A stretch of 64,000 nt of DNA from Phragmites australis (taxonomy: Eukaryota > Streptophyta > Magnoliopsida > Poales > Poaceae), in assembly GCF_958298935.1 (NCBI RefSeq), contig NC_084921.1, positions 2,056,001 through 2,120,000 of the forward strand, in the 5' to 3' direction. Every line of letters starts with the position of its first letter. Within the stretch, counting starts at the first letter, position 1. The position numbers and the translations under genes are program-made. The notes below the pieces were generated by a model. That model was not told where the DNA came from. It did not search any database and saw only the letters and a program-made list of their open reading frames with translations. Shown here piece after piece: positions 1-11,790 of this stretch.

Positions 1-1636
1 CTGAAGAGCTGCTAAGGTACCCTGCTGCTGCTGCTGGAGTGACTGCATCATCATGAGCTGCTGCTCCTACTGTCGAAGCATGTCTACTTGTAGCTTGGCC
101 TACTGCTCTGCCTGGGCTGCCTGCTGCTGCTGCATCTGCTGAAGAATAAGAATAAACTCGGACGGTGGTGCAGCAGGGGGCACGGAGGTCGCTGTCTCAA
201 GTGCTGAAGGAACTGTAGAAGTGAGAACTACCTAAGAAGACCCTCCAACATCAGCATCATGTGACCTAGCGACTTGTGGGAAGAACTCAAGATCTGACGA
301 ATCTGAGTCGCTGTCACTTAAGTAAAACGTGTGCGGGAGCGCTGCCTCGACCACTGCAAGGGCCTGATCCTCTGCTGCTCCTCTCTCTCTAACATCAGCT
401 AGCATCTGCTCCTGAGCATGAAACATCGCATGCTGGCCTCATCTCCTGTCTGAAGGTGCTGTGGGAGCATACACATCATAGTGTGTAGGCAACTTCTCGT
501 AGTCCTAGACAAACTCAGAGAATCTGATCGAATATGCAATCAAGTGGGATATGAAATGTGCATAAGGCTGCTGTCTAGCCATGGTCATCCCCTCAACAAT
601 CACATCCTCAATCTCACAAAGGATCAAATCAACCACATCAAATCTCTGGTGAGTTAGGATGGAAAGTATCATCAACTGCTGCAAACTGGTGATCGCCTCT
701 TCATATCCTATCCTCGGGAGAAGGTTGCGTCTTAATGCCATATGTAATGCCTTTGCCTCAGGAATCACCATATCTGGCACTCTCGGTGATCCTAGAGCAA
801 AAGGCGGCCTGAAGATCGGTCGGATCTCATCATCTGTCGGGAAGACTCCACCAACGAGAGGATGGTGGGGTGGCTGAGCGTGAGGGTGAACAACCTCATG
901 TAACGATCGGGAGCTCGCCTGAAGGCCCAACGCCTCTAAGATGTTGTTTCGGTAGAGTCTGTAACTCTCACCTTGGAATATAAACTGTATGAAGTTCCTC
1001 TCGGGTGCTTTCCAGACCGTGGCATAGAATACTCTCACCCAATCCTCAACATATCGGCTCACTCCAGACACTAACTCAGCTAGTCCAGGAACAAACGCAA
1101 AGTGAGCTCTCATATCAACTCCACTAGCTGCCAACTCAAGATAATGCCAATTGATCCTCTTGTGCACACTCAGACTGACTCTCCTCCTGAGATAAGAAGC
1201 GTGAAAGCTCTCCTGGAGGATAGTCCAGAACCTGGAGCTGACCCCCTCATCCCTCTGTGGGGGTAAACCACTCATTAATCGGTACAAATCTAAGCTTCTT
1301 TATCGTGGGGGACTTGTAAGATGTCAAGTCCAACAATTTGCTCTCCCTCTGAGGCTGTGGCTCCTCTGTCTGCTCTAACTCAGACTCTCCCTAAGCCTCC
1401 TGACGAGCCCTCTTCCGACTCTCCTGGCCGGACGGAGTCGATCCCAGCCCGGCTGCTTGACGAGTACGGGTATACCGACGCGGCAGAGTCGTATCTGTGC
1501 CTCTGATATGCAACCCTCTCTGAGAAACTGGGGCATCGACGGCTGCAAACGCTTGATCCCACTCCTTCTGCTCTTTTGTTTTCTTCTTCTTAGGCTGCTC
1601 GATGGCCTTGCCCTTGTCGTAGGGCTCACGACCCAT
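1..1636 (-). pseudogene. Broken retroelement-associated ORF, runs off left edge
   Basis: Reading leftwards from a Met codon at 1636, the protein opens with a lysine-rich segment (KKKKTKEQKEWDQAF) and an Arg-rich stretch (RGLHIRGTDTTLPRRYTRTR). An acidic linker, a ~260-residue globular-looking block (505-1287), an acidic serine patch (DSDSDSSD, ~310) and a glutamine-rich tail reaching base 1 follow. It is dead: in-frame TAG at 1391, a frame change near 1287, and then stops in one frame at 505, 439, 232, 100 and 67. The globular block resembles the 'putative plant transposon protein' domain (PF20167-like) that accompanies grass retroelements; this is recognition from memory. No catalytic motif is visible. 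It may belong to the same element as the palindrome-bearing region to its right, which would be its upstream side. Confidence 0.5.
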
Positions 1637-2978
1637 CTAGAAGATCAAAAGATGCAATATGGATGAGTGAGAGCTTCGAATGTTTGAAATTTGAATCAAA
1701 TTTGCCCGAATTTGAATTCTAAGCCCTAATTTATGGAGAATTTTGATGATCATGCTAGGAATTCAAGTTTGCGACACTAATTGAAGTCCAATTTCATAGG
1801 ATATGACCTTAATTGAAGCAATTTGACTCAATTTTGCTCGAATTTTGCACGAAATTGAGTGAATTTGAAGAAATTCGAGCTAGGGTTTGAAGAATTGGGA
1901 AAAGAAGATTGAGTATGTGCTCACCACGAGAGGATGGAGATATGGAGAGTTTTGAAGAATTCCTGTGGCTGGCGGCGAGCACACGTGGCGGCGGTGCTGA
2001 GGATTTTCAACGACGGTGGCTCAGAGTGAGCAGGGCGACGTCGCACGCTACAGACGGCGGCTGCAGTGGAGGCTGCCGACGGCGAGCTTGAGTGGCGGAG
2101 CAGGCGCGTGGTGCTCGAGCGGCACATCGCGGGAGGCGAAGCGGTGGTGAGTTGGCGGAGGTGGAGGCAGTCGCACGATAGATCGAAAAAGAACGGGGCC
2201 GAAACGAGCAAGAGACATATGACAGGTGGGTACCGCCGAAAATATGAACACCGGATAGTCCGGTGATGACAGGAGTGAGCACTGGACAATACACTACACC
2301 AATTAACAGAACCTCTGAAATTTTGCCTCTTCACTGACATTTAAACACCGGATAGTCCGACGTCTGACCATATGCTCACTGGACCATTTTGTCTTAAAAA
2401 TTCCAATAAGCACACCGGATGGTCCGGTGATGTAAACTTTGAACTCGCCGGGCTATTTCTTTTCACTGAGATTTTTTTGCCTCTGAAAAGAACACCGGAA
2501 GGTCTGTTGAAGCCAACTTGAAGAGCACCGGACAAATTTCTAGAAACCTTCGCAAACACTGACAACCAAGCACCGGATGATCCGTTGAGATTAACCAAGA
2601 GAGCACCGGTTCATCGGTGAGAAGAAAAGATTTTCGCTGAACTAAAATCTCTCACTGAGTCCAAACTTCAAACAACCACACAACAATAACACATGTTTGG
2701 ACCAGTTTGAGTGAAATCTCACCCTCTCAAACACTCCTTTTCAAATATTTGCCAAAAGGCTATCTTATAATAATTTCGAAATAGGCAATAAAAACCAAAG
2801 AAAGAGGAGGAAAAATCCAAGGAAATGTTTGAGCCATATTGCCTATGAAATCAAAGATTAAGGTTTTAAATTTGCTAGGACATGACTCAATAGACATTAA
2901 GCACTTATATCTTTGTAATCACACTTATAGAGTTGTATGTTCACATGGAAAGCGAACAACATTCTCAAAGAGAGATAT
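1637..2978 (-). other. Upstream/LTR-like region of the minus-strand element
   Basis: No coding signal. AT-rich leader (1640-1900), GC-richer DNA (1960-2200), a palindromic motif cluster (separate entry), then AT-rich DNA to the point where element A begins. Layout and motif match the U3 side of SIRE-type copia LTRs elsewhere in the window, but I cannot place LTR ends. Confidence 0.35.
2248..2625. repeat. Array of CACCGGA-N3-TCCGGTG palindromes
   Basis: About seven diverged copies of a 17-bp palindrome with 7-bp arms and a 3-nt spacer. Examples are CACCGGATAGTCCGGTG at 2249 and CACCGGATGGTCCGGTG at 2411, with degenerate copies near 2344, 2491, 2524, 2570 and 2604. Copies are irregularly spaced (30-90 bp). 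The same motif occurs in two SIRE-like LTRs at 16.1 kb and 51.7-52.3 kb. Confidence 0.8.
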
Positions 2979-5901
2979 TGTCACGTCCTAAATTCTTAAT
3001 CACGCAATTAAGAATAATCATGCTTCTTAAGCATTATATTTAATTTTGCGTAATTGTAATTCGGAATGCTAATGCACTTCGTTAAAAGTCAATTGGATGA
3101 GAGAAAGAAATTCGGGAGAGAAAAGAATAGAATTCGCAGTTAAATTGGGATTTTTCTCTCACCCGTGGGCCCCACATGTGGCCCCACCTTTCCAACCACC
3201 CAAATGGGCAGCCCCACCTGCCTTCTCTCTCTCCTCCTCACTCCACTCGCGTGCTCCCCACCGAGCTCCCCCTCTCTCTCTCTCTCTCAAGCTTCCTCTC
3301 TCTTTCTCCCCAAATCCCAATCCTAGGAGAAGATTTGAGGTAAGCATGTGGTACTCACGCGATCACGAGCTTGTAAGCTATCCATCCCTCCAATTCATTT
3401 TCATTTTCCTGAAAGATTCGAGCCGATTTTGGTGTCTTTTGATGTTAGGGTTGAAACGTGAGGAATACCAGATTTCTTCATCTCCCGAGCGTTTCACTCC
3501 GTTTCCTTCATTCCCCGGCGGTCACCCAACTCCACAAGCATCTTGGGTAAGTCTCTTAGGCTCCCCATGGCAAGAATTCATGATTTGGTTGATCGATTTT
3601 GAGTTTTAGCAAAGTTCACGAGTTTTTGAGGTTTTGGACTAAAATGAGGATTTAGGTGAGATTTGGGTTAGGAATCGAGTTGCTAGGTTGATGAGTGAAT
3701 TCTAGACTCCATAAACCATCACAAACATGTTCTCCTTTGGATTGGAGAGGATTGCAAATCGATTTGACAAAGTTTTTCCCCAAAATAGAGCTTTTCTGGA
3801 CAGTCTGGAAGTTCCGGACAATTTTTCGGAGGTTCCGCAAAAGTCCGGAACTTTCGCAAAAATTCACGGATCTTCCGCAAAAGTCCGGAACTTCCGTAGA
3901 AATCTGCGGAACTTCCGTAGTTACTATTCATCAGGCGGTCCGAAAGTTGTAAAATTCATAATAAATTCTCTGTAGCTCCAAAAATTATAAAATTGGTTTC
4001 ATAATGACCTAATATACCTATTAAAAATGTCCCCAGCCATGAAAGAGTTAATTAACTTTCTGAGATAAATTAATTAGGTTAAGGCTTCATTAATTCACCA
4101 TTGGTTCTTTGCGAGTTCAAAATTGATGAATCTAATTATGCTAGTTTCCTTATGGCTTCTTCTATCTAGGAAAAATGTTTTCAGCCATTATATGCATATT
4201 GTGGCATATATTTGCACTTCATTCATACTCATTGCATTGCACGCGTTGATCCTTTTTAGAGAACACCGATCCGTCGATCCCGGTGACCAAGGACTATCCT
4301 TACGCGCCCCACCTATTTGAGCCAGTGCATCAAGGCAAGCAACTAAGCATATTGATCCCTCTTGTGTAATTGGATAAATCTAAAATTGATGAAATATGCT
4401 TATGTATGTATGCATGTTTTAGTGAGTCAGTGTCGGGTACCAATGGGTAGAACCTATGCTGATTGCATCCTTCTACTTTGAATACTTGTGTATTTACATT
4501 CCTTGTAGCCTTGAGATGTTGTCAATGTCTAGGTATGAGTTTGACTTATATGCTTAGCCATGCTTAGGTCATTCGGTAGAAGTCGAACGACGGCGCATCC
4601 CGTTGTTCGCGAGCATAGGACCTTCTTATGATTACATACACTTGTTGAGGTTGAGATGGTTGTATGAGTGGTGAGTATGAGACGAGGTGTGGGCGGTGCT
4701 AGGGGGTGTTTTGTCTTGCCCGGATGTGGAGTTCCCCTGGGTAGGTCGGTAAAGGAAACCGGACATCATAGACTGCTTTGCACCGGTTAAGCACCGATCG
4801 TCGGTGTAGTCGGCTTTAGCACTTTTCTTACTTACTACATACTGATCTAATGATAAGGCGAGCCGAATACCTTCGCAACTGTGGCTTTTTGGGGCCTGAA
4901 CATCGACGGTGTGAGCGGGCGGGCTTGTAGTGGTACTAGTTTGCTCCGGGAGTAGTTCTAGTACTGCCGGGTTGAGCGATGCATGCTGCAAATGGTCGGG
5001 GTTGGTTGGGAAAGGTTGACATGAGTACCTCCTCGTATGATCCGATGTGGTCATGCGAGCCGTATGGTCCTCAAGTCATGTGGGTCCAGGAGTATCCCCC
5101 TCCAAGGTGTATAAACAATTCGAACTGTCGCGCTCTCGGTCATGAGCATGCTTCTGTCCATCTGCATCGGTCGTAGAGTTTCGAGTATGGTTTGTGGTTC
5201 GGTATGTGGGAGATGGTGATGTTGGTTCTTGTTACTTATTGATACACATGTTGGTTACAGTTACACTTGTGTAGTTGTTAGTTGCAAGGTAGTTTTCATA
5301 TGTTTTGATTAAGTTTCAGTCGCTCACACATATGTCTAGGATGCTTAGTGCATATATTTTACCTAACATGTGGCTCATCCTTGCTAATGATCAATGCATA
5401 ATCCTTGGAGTCGAGCTAAGTATATGTGCTCTATATAGTTTAAGTCTTGCGAGTACCTTCGTACTCATGCCTGCGTTTTTAGGTGCTGCTGGTGAGGAAG
5501 AGGCGGTGTTTGGCTACTTCGTACCTGCCGATCAGGGTGGCGGGCAAGAGTAGTGCATCCTACTCTGAAGGTCATGCTTTTGGGACGGTGCCTAAGGGCA
5601 TGTGGCGCTGTTCTCTTTTGTTGTTTAGGTTTATCTTCCGCTGCGTAGTTGTTGTTTCCCTTTTGCTATAAATTGTTGAAAATGGTTGCATTCTTAAAGA
5701 CTTGTAATATAAATGTTAATTACTCGCTCTTTATTAAGCTATGTTGTGATGTGTTATGTTGGAAGGCATGTGTTCCGATCCTTGGGCATAAAACACGTGC
5801 CGGGACTACCGGAATGATATTCGGGTTAATCGTCGAGGTTGGATTATGAATAATAATCCTCCTGATGATTAATTTGAATACTGTTTGGACGGTTCCTCAC
5901 A
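2979..5901 (+). repeat. 5' LTR of element A (2923 bp)
   Basis: Begins TGTCACGTCCTAAATTC and ends GGTTCCTCACA three bases before the PBS. The start matches the inverted start of solo LTR B (ends at 20433), and the end matches B and C (GGTTCCCCACA). Contains a CT-microsatellite-rich stretch (~3225-3310), a palindromic motif cluster (3793-3935) and long non-coding DNA. I see no ORF of its own. Confidence 0.88.
3793..3935. repeat. TTCCGGA-type palindrome cluster in LTR A
   Basis: Tightly packed imperfect palindromes built on TTCCG and CGGAA, such as GTTCCGCAAAAGTCCGGAAC at about 3834. Offset is 0.81-0.96 kb from the LTR start, the same relative place where LTRs B and C carry different palindromes. 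Confidence 0.75.
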
Positions 5902-5904
5902 GCG

Positions 5905-5916
5905 TGGCATCAGAGC
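5905..5916 (+). promoter_or_regulatory. Primer binding site, element A
   Basis: TGGCATCAGAGC, three bases after the LTR end; one base from the common initiator-Met tRNA PBS TGGTATCAGAGC. Confidence 0.85.
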
Positions 5917-6312
5917 TTGATTTAATTAAGTAGCCTAAACATAATTTAGAACATTGTTTAGTAAGTGGTCATCTTCACTTAAACAACTCACTAAGTTTTG
6001 TTTATGCCTATTCATGATCAATATGTATGAAAATGCAATATTATGCCCCTAAGTACAACTGCTTGTGAGTTCTGATGTTTGTTACGGAGACAAGTGCTTG
6101 AGAAAGATACGTGTAGTTCAGAATCAAGCATACTTTCATTTTTATTTCTCATTTTGCATCATGCCTTTGAACATGCATTTTCTTCAATGTATAGTATATG
6201 GATCCAAGTAAGCGAGATCCGATATAGTAAAGTAGCATTAGTTGGAGTTTGATTTTTCACCTATGTCGGAATTTAACCTTTCACATCTCTTTCTTCTCAT
6301 CACCACAACAGG

Positions 6313-7430
6313 ATGAGAACCCGTGGCAGTTTGGGAGATCTTCCCGAGGGTTCTAATGAGAACAACCCTCCGCCACCTCCACCGCCGAGCATGGCGGATA
6401 TCCTAATGCAAATCGAGCAAAACTGCCAAGCTCAGACGGCGCTCCTCGAGGCTCTCGTGCGCAACACGGCTCCTCAAGGAGGAGGTGGGGCCGGACGCCG
6501 AGATGACTTCTCAGATTTTCTACGGACTCAGCTGCCTACCTTCATGCGTGTTGAGGATCCACTTGACACCGACCATTGGCTTCTCACCATCGAGCAGAAA
6601 CTCGCTCTCCTTCGGTGCGAGGACCACGAGAAGGCGCTTTTCGCCGCCCATCAACTTCAGGGTGCGGCGGGCGCGTGGTGGTCCAACTATTTGGCCATGC
6701 GCCTCGCCAATCATCGGGTGTCTTGGGAGGAGTTCCGCCAGGCATTCCAGAATTTCCACATTCCCAAGGGTCTTATGGAGATCAAGCAGGAAGGCCGATC
6801 GGTGATGGAATACGTGCATGTGTTCAACCACCTTGCACAATATGCTCAAGATGAAGTGAGCACCGACGAGCGGAAACAATACCACTTCGTTAACGGCCTC
6901 AATTCGAAGATGCAAGACCGGTTGTCGGCGCATGAGTTCATCGACTTTAACAAGCTAGTGAGCACGTCCCTCACGGTGGAGTTCAAGCTCAAGAACCACC
7001 AAGAGGAGAAGAAGCGCAAGAGGGGTCCGTCACCTTCCATGGGCGGGGGCTCTCAACGTGCCCGCACGGAGAGTCTACCTCCACCATCTCACGTGTCAGC
7101 ACTGACTGCTCCACGACCAATGTGGTTGGTGCAGCGTCTGACTTTCTCTGCTCCACAAGGGCAGCCTGCTGGACCTTTCAGCTCTCAAGTGAGTGTGACA
7201 AGTGGCCCCAGCGGCCCATGCTAGAACTACGGCCGTGTTGGCCACTATGCTCTGGATTTCCCCTACCAGAGGCCGGGAGCCGCGGTGACAGCCCCAAGGC
7301 CACCACCAGCTCAGTCTGCACCGCAGTCCCCTCAGGCGACCCACGTTCCAAAGCATAGCTGAGCATGCCACACCACCATCGAGGATGTTCAGGAGGGTGA
7401 CACTGTTTTGATGGGTACCTTGAATATGAG
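6313..7430 (+). pseudogene. gag of element A
   Basis: Start ATG at 6313 follows a ~400 bp leader. The first 303 codons are open: a proline run (residues ~20-27), the gag core with DHWLLTIEQKLALLRCEDHE (~95) and AHQLQGAAGAWW (~115), the second gag half (SVMEYVHVFNHLAQYA), and a basic Ser-rich C-terminus. A TAG at 7222 lies inside the CCHC zinc knuckle, and the knuckle has lost its second and last cysteines (C-stop-N-Y ... DFP), so nucleic-acid binding is destroyed. Relative to element C about ten residues are missing after KGLMEIK. Downstream of 7240 only fragments of reading frame continue towards protease. Confidence 0.88.
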
Positions 7431-7449
7431 TTTTAATTTTGTCGTCGTT

Positions 7450-8330
7450 CCTGTAGTGTTCTGTTTGATTCTGGGGCTTCTCATTCCTTCGTAGCTATGA
7501 GTTATGTTCGGCGACATGGGCTGAAAGTCAGTGCCACTCCCATGCCATATGTTATAGACGCCCCTGGAGCCACTGATGAAGAGCATGTTGAGCACCTCCG
7601 TATTGTTCTTGGCCGGCTCAGAGATCATCAGCTTTATGTCAAGTTCAACGAGTGTGAGTTCTGGCTCAGGGAGGTAGCTTTTCTGGGTCATGTTCTGTCA
7701 GAAAATGGTGTTGCAGTTGACCCAAACAAGGTGCAAGATGTGCTTAATTGGGTACAACCCAAGAATATCATGGACATCCAGAGTTTTCTCGGACTTGCGG
7801 GCTATTACCGCCGGTTCATCGAGAATTTCTCCAAGGTTACCAAGCTAATGACCGAGTTACTGAAGCAAGGCAACAAGTTTGAGTGGTCAAGTGAGTGTGA
7901 GTCCGCTTTCCAGACCTTGAAGAAGTTGCTCATGACCGCTCCAGTTCTCACTCAGCCAGATATGAGCAAGGGTTTCGATGTCTATTGCGACGCTTCTCGC
8001 ATGGGCCCCGGATGTGTCCTTATACAAGAAGGCAGGGTTGTCGCTTATGCCTCACGACAGTTGAAGCGCCACGAGGAGAATTATCCGACACATGACTTAG
8101 AGCTAGCTGCAGTCGTGCACGCTCTGAAGATCTGGCGTCATTATCTGATGGGGAACTTGTGCCGTATCTATATGGATCACAAGAGTTTGAAGTACATCTT
8201 CACTCAAGCAGATTTAAATATGAGGCAGTGAAGATGGCTCGAGCTGATTAAGGATTACGAGTTGGAAGTGCATTATCACCCTGGCATGGCGAATGTGGTC
8301 GCCGATGCCTTGAGCTGGAAAGCTTATTGC
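7450..8330 (+). pseudogene. Protease-RT(thumb)-RNase H fusion, pol of element A
   Basis: The aspartic protease start (FDSGASHSF) lies at ~7465. It continues as [20 protein letters not shown] up to APGA (~7570), which fuses in frame to [19 protein letters not shown] of the RT palm end. The RT connection ([16 protein letters not shown]), thumb ([18 protein letters not shown]) and RNase H ([16 protein letters not shown], then [19 protein letters not shown]) follow. The whole protease C-terminus, RT fingers and YVDD catalytic palm present in element C are missing, a deletion of ~0.9 kb that kept the frame. A TGA at 8229 interrupts [19 protein letters not shown] reads [18 protein letters not shown] there, so the change is CGA to TGA or equivalent. 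Confidence 0.88.
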
Positions 8331-8940
8331 CATTGTCTTAGGGTCGAGCCCGGGAATTCCACACTTTGTGATGAGTTCCACCGGTTTGGGCTCGAGATGG
8401 TCACAGATGGATTCATTGCCAACCTGGAGATCAAATCCACTCTTCTAGATGAGATCAAGGCAGCTCAGAAGGATGACAAAGGCATGGCCCGAATCCGAGA
8501 GAAGATGAAGATCGGTCAGGCCTTATGCTTTTTTGATGATGAGCAGGGCATTCTGTGGTTTGGGAACTGTCTCGTGGTTCCGAAGGTTGAGGCTTTGAGG
8601 AAGAAGATTCTTGATGATGCTCATGATTCATTGCTATCTATTCATCCGGGAAGCACAAAAATGTATCAAGACCTCAAGCCAAGATTTTAGTGGACTCACA
8701 TGAAGCGAGAGATCGCTCGATATGTAGCTGAGTGTGATGTCTGCCGAAGAGTGAATGCCGAGCATCTCAAGCCGGCCGGTACGCTCCAGCCTTTGCCTAT
8801 TCCCTCCTGGAAGTGGGAGGAGATTGGTATGGATTTTATTACTGGATTGCTAAAGACTTCTCAAGGCTATGACTCGATTTGGGTCATTGTGGACCGATTG
8901 ACGAAGTCTGCTCATTTCTTGCTCGTCAAAACCAAATTCT
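8331..8940 (+). pseudogene. Integrase N-terminal part, element A (truncated)
   Basis: Follows RNase H without a gap. The H2C2 zinc-binding domain is present (HDSLLSIHPGSTKMYQDL ... AECDVCRR), broken by a TAG at 8688 where C has a Trp (RFWW). The integrase core begins (WEEIGMDFITGL, containing the first catalytic Asp; then IWVIVDRLTKSAHFL) and stops abruptly at 8940, before the second catalytic Asp. Confidence 0.88.
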
Positions 8941-10843
8941 AACAAGGTTTGCTTCATATAAAGGATTTGAGCACAACACGCTCCAGTGGCTATATGCTTC
9001 CGCGGTAGACAAAGCTACGAAATTTTGCTTTTAGAAGACCAAGAAACAAGGGACTGCCCTAGCAAGTGGCATCCACCCGAAGTACTCTTACGATCCACAC
9101 GGCATCCGGTAAAGTTCGAATCCGAGTAACACAAGAGTAGGAAACTAGCACCTGTGGGATACCACAAGCTAGGTGTATACTTAAGATATCTCAAGATTCT
9201 TTTTACGGCGCTAAGATGAGATTCTTTAGGATTAGCTTGAAAGCGATCGCACATGCATACACTAAACATAATATCGGGCCTAGATGCGGTAAGGTAAAGG
9301 AGAGACCCAATTATAGAGCTTTTGGTCAATCGATTTACCCGATTCATCCAAGTCGAGATGTCCATTGGTAGGCATTGGAGTCTTGATTGGCTTGCAATCA
9401 TCCATCTTGAATTTCTTGAGAATATCCTTCATGTACTTCTCTTGATGGATGAAAGTCCTTTTCTTCAATTGCTTGATTTGAAACCCAAGGAAGTAATTGA
9501 GGTCGCCAATCATTGACATCTTGAACTCTTTCGACATCAAGTCCCCGAATTCCTTGCAAAAATCCTTGTTAGTTGAATCAAAAATTATATCATCAACATA
9601 AATTTGACAAAGGAAAAGCTCATTGTTGATGGTCTTTGTGAACGATGTGGTGTCCACTCTCCCGATCTTGAATTCTTGATTGACTAGGAAGTCGCGAAGG
9701 CGCTCGTACCAAGCTCTTGGGGCTTGCTTGAGTCCATAGAGTACCTTGTACAACCTGTAGAGATGATTAGGATATCTATGATCCTCAAAACTGGGTGCTT
9801 GTTCAACATATACAAGTTCATTTATATATCTATTTTAAAAAAGCACTTTTCACATCCATTTGGTATAGTTTTATATTATGATGTGAAGCGAATGCGAGAA
9901 GGATACGTATAGCTTCTAGTCTTGCCACAGGAGCGAACGTTTCGCCGAAATCCAAGCCTTCCACTTCTGCGAAACCTTGAGCGACTAATCTTGCCTTGTT
10001 TCGAACCACCATACCGTTTTCGTCTTGTTTGTTGCGGAAGACCCATTTTGTACCAATAATATTTTTTTCTTGTGGCATCTCTTCAAGTATCCAAACTTCG
10101 TTGCGGGTGAAGTTATTAAGTTCATCTTGCAGTGCCATCACCCAATCCGTATCCTTGAGGGATTCTTCTACATTAGTGGGTTCCACACATGAAACAAACG
10201 AGTAATGCTCACAAAATGAAGCGTATTGAGAACGAGTTCTTACTCCCCTTGATGGACTCCCAATGACCAAATCAATTTGGTGATCCTTTGAGATATGAGT
10301 TTGCTTCACTTGTGGTTCTTGTGGTGTGACTTGCGGTGGTCCAACGTCTTGAGCTTGAGCTTGAGCTTCCTCTTGAGAGATGTGTGTATCATGTATTGGA
10401 AGATGTTGTTCATCCTTTGCTTCATCTTGGTCCACTTGGGGTGCTAAGAAAGTATGTGGAGTGGAAGTAGTAGGCATGTCTTCATCATCTTCCTTAGGCT
10501 TGATATCCCCAATGGCCATCTTCTTCATCACTTCTCTCAAAGGTTCATCACCTACATCATCACAAGCAATACCTTCTCCTTGGGAGCTATTAGATTCATC
10601 AAACTCCACATCACATGTTTCTTCAACAAAACCAGCGGCATTGTTGAATACTCTATATGCTTTGGAGTTAGATGCATAACCAACAAGAAAACCAATATCA
10701 CAACGACACTCAAACTTTCCTAGTCGTTCTCTCTTTTTCAAGATAAAGCACTTACAACCAAACACCCGAAAATAGGAGATATTGGGTTTCCTCCCAATGA
10801 GAAGCTCGTATGGCGTCTTCTTCAATAGTCGGTGGAGATACAC
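8941..10843 (-). pseudogene. Integrase C-terminus, RT and RNase H of element F
   Basis: From the right: the integrase tail ([20 protein letters not shown], then [11 protein letters not shown]), an acidic/Gln-rich linker (~10,200-10,650), the RT start ([20 protein letters not shown], ~10,120), [40 protein letters not shown] and [11 protein letters not shown] near 9830. After a ~75 bp damaged patch RT continues with KVLYGLKQAPRAWYERLRDF and an intact YVDDIIF catalytic motif (~9590-9610). RNase H follows ([27 protein letters not shown]). The last codons at 8941-8990, after a frame slip, match the CCAQIL..KQTL end of copia RNase H. Frame breaks near 9830, 9280-9400 and 9015. Confidence 0.88.
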
Positions 10844-11790
10844 TCTATTTGACGCATGGCATGCCGTGTTGATTGCTTCCGGCCATTTTGTTGAGGAGTG
10901 TAGCTAGATGAAAACTCATGCTTGATGCCTCTTTCTTCACAATACTCTTCAAATTGAGTATCTTTGAACTCCGTCCCGTTGTCGCTTCAGATCTTCACTA
11001 CTATTGCTTCAAACTCATTTTGAGCCCTTTTTGCGAATTTTTTAAGATCCCAACGGTCTTGCTCTTGTCATCTAGAAAGAAAGTCCAAGTGTATCTTATA
11101 TAATCATCAACAATGACAAATCAATAGAGATTACCGCCAAGACTTTTGTAGGTGGTTGGTCCGAAGAGGTCCATGTGTAGTAGCTCCAAGGGTCTTGATG
11201 TAGACATCATAGCCTTGTAAGGATGTGAGCTTGCAACTTGCTTTCCCGCTTGGCAAGCACTACACAATTTGTCCTTCTCGAAGATTACGTCCTTCAAACC
11301 TACAACCATTCCGTTCTTGAATGCCTTCTTGAGTTGGCTCATTCCAATATGAGCAAGTCGTCGATGCCAAAGCCAACCCAAAGATATCTTGGTGAAGAGG
11401 CATGTTGTCAAGCTAGCTTCATTAGACGAAAAATCCACAAGATATATATGTCCATATCTAAAGCCTTTAAAGATTATATCATTATACTTCTTGCTAGTAA
11501 TGATAACATCAACATCACTAAATAAGCATGTGAAGCCTAAATCACATAGTTGAGCTATGGAAAGTAAACTAAAACTAAGAGACTCAACTAAAAGTACATT
11601 GGAGATAGAGAGATCATTGGAGATTGCCACCTTATCCAAACCTACCACATTTGCTTTTGAGTTATCACCAAAGGTGACTTTATCATGTCCGCCCACTTCA
11701 TCTTCTAGAGAGGTGAATATCTTTACATTGCCGGTCATATGTTGTGTACAACCACTATCAAGTACCTAATACTTTCTGCTGGCTTTGTAG
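10844..11790 (-). pseudogene. Protease and integrase of element F
   Basis: The protease motif DSGCTQHMTG lies at ~11,740 and is preceded by a TAG where relatives have Trp (KY-stop-VLDSG). The GAG-pre-integrase segment and the HHCC zinc domain follow (HRRLAHIGMSQLKKAF ... CSACQAGK), then the core (ELLHMDLFGPT, first Asp). After a stop at 11121 the core resumes out of frame with SDNGTEFKDTQFEEYCEERG (second Asp; TGA where Arg is expected just before) and [10 protein letters not shown]. There it joins [17 protein letters not shown] directly, so the segment carrying the catalytic Glu is deleted (near 10,887). Confidence 0.85.

Larger units (their letters stand above)
2979..8940 (+). mobile_element. 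Element A: truncated Tekay-type Ty3/gypsy retrotransposon
   Basis: Order: 5' LTR (2979-5901), PBS (5905-5916), gag (from 6313), a protease remnant fused to the RT thumb and RNase H (7450-8330), integrase zinc domain and start of the core (8400-8940). The 3' part of pol, chromodomain and 3' LTR are absent: sequence switches at 8940/8941 to a copia element in opposite orientation. Family assignment rests on gag and pol similarity to element C, which has a chromodomain, and on shared LTR termini. The 5-bp flank before the LTR is GATAT; no partner TSD is available. It cannot transpose itself (no RT catalytic site, no 3' LTR). Confidence 0.9.

Noticed and set aside
3097..3609. 170-residue plus ORF in LTR A
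   Set aside because: Low-complexity Pro/Ser/Leu from CT-rich LTR sequence; no motif.
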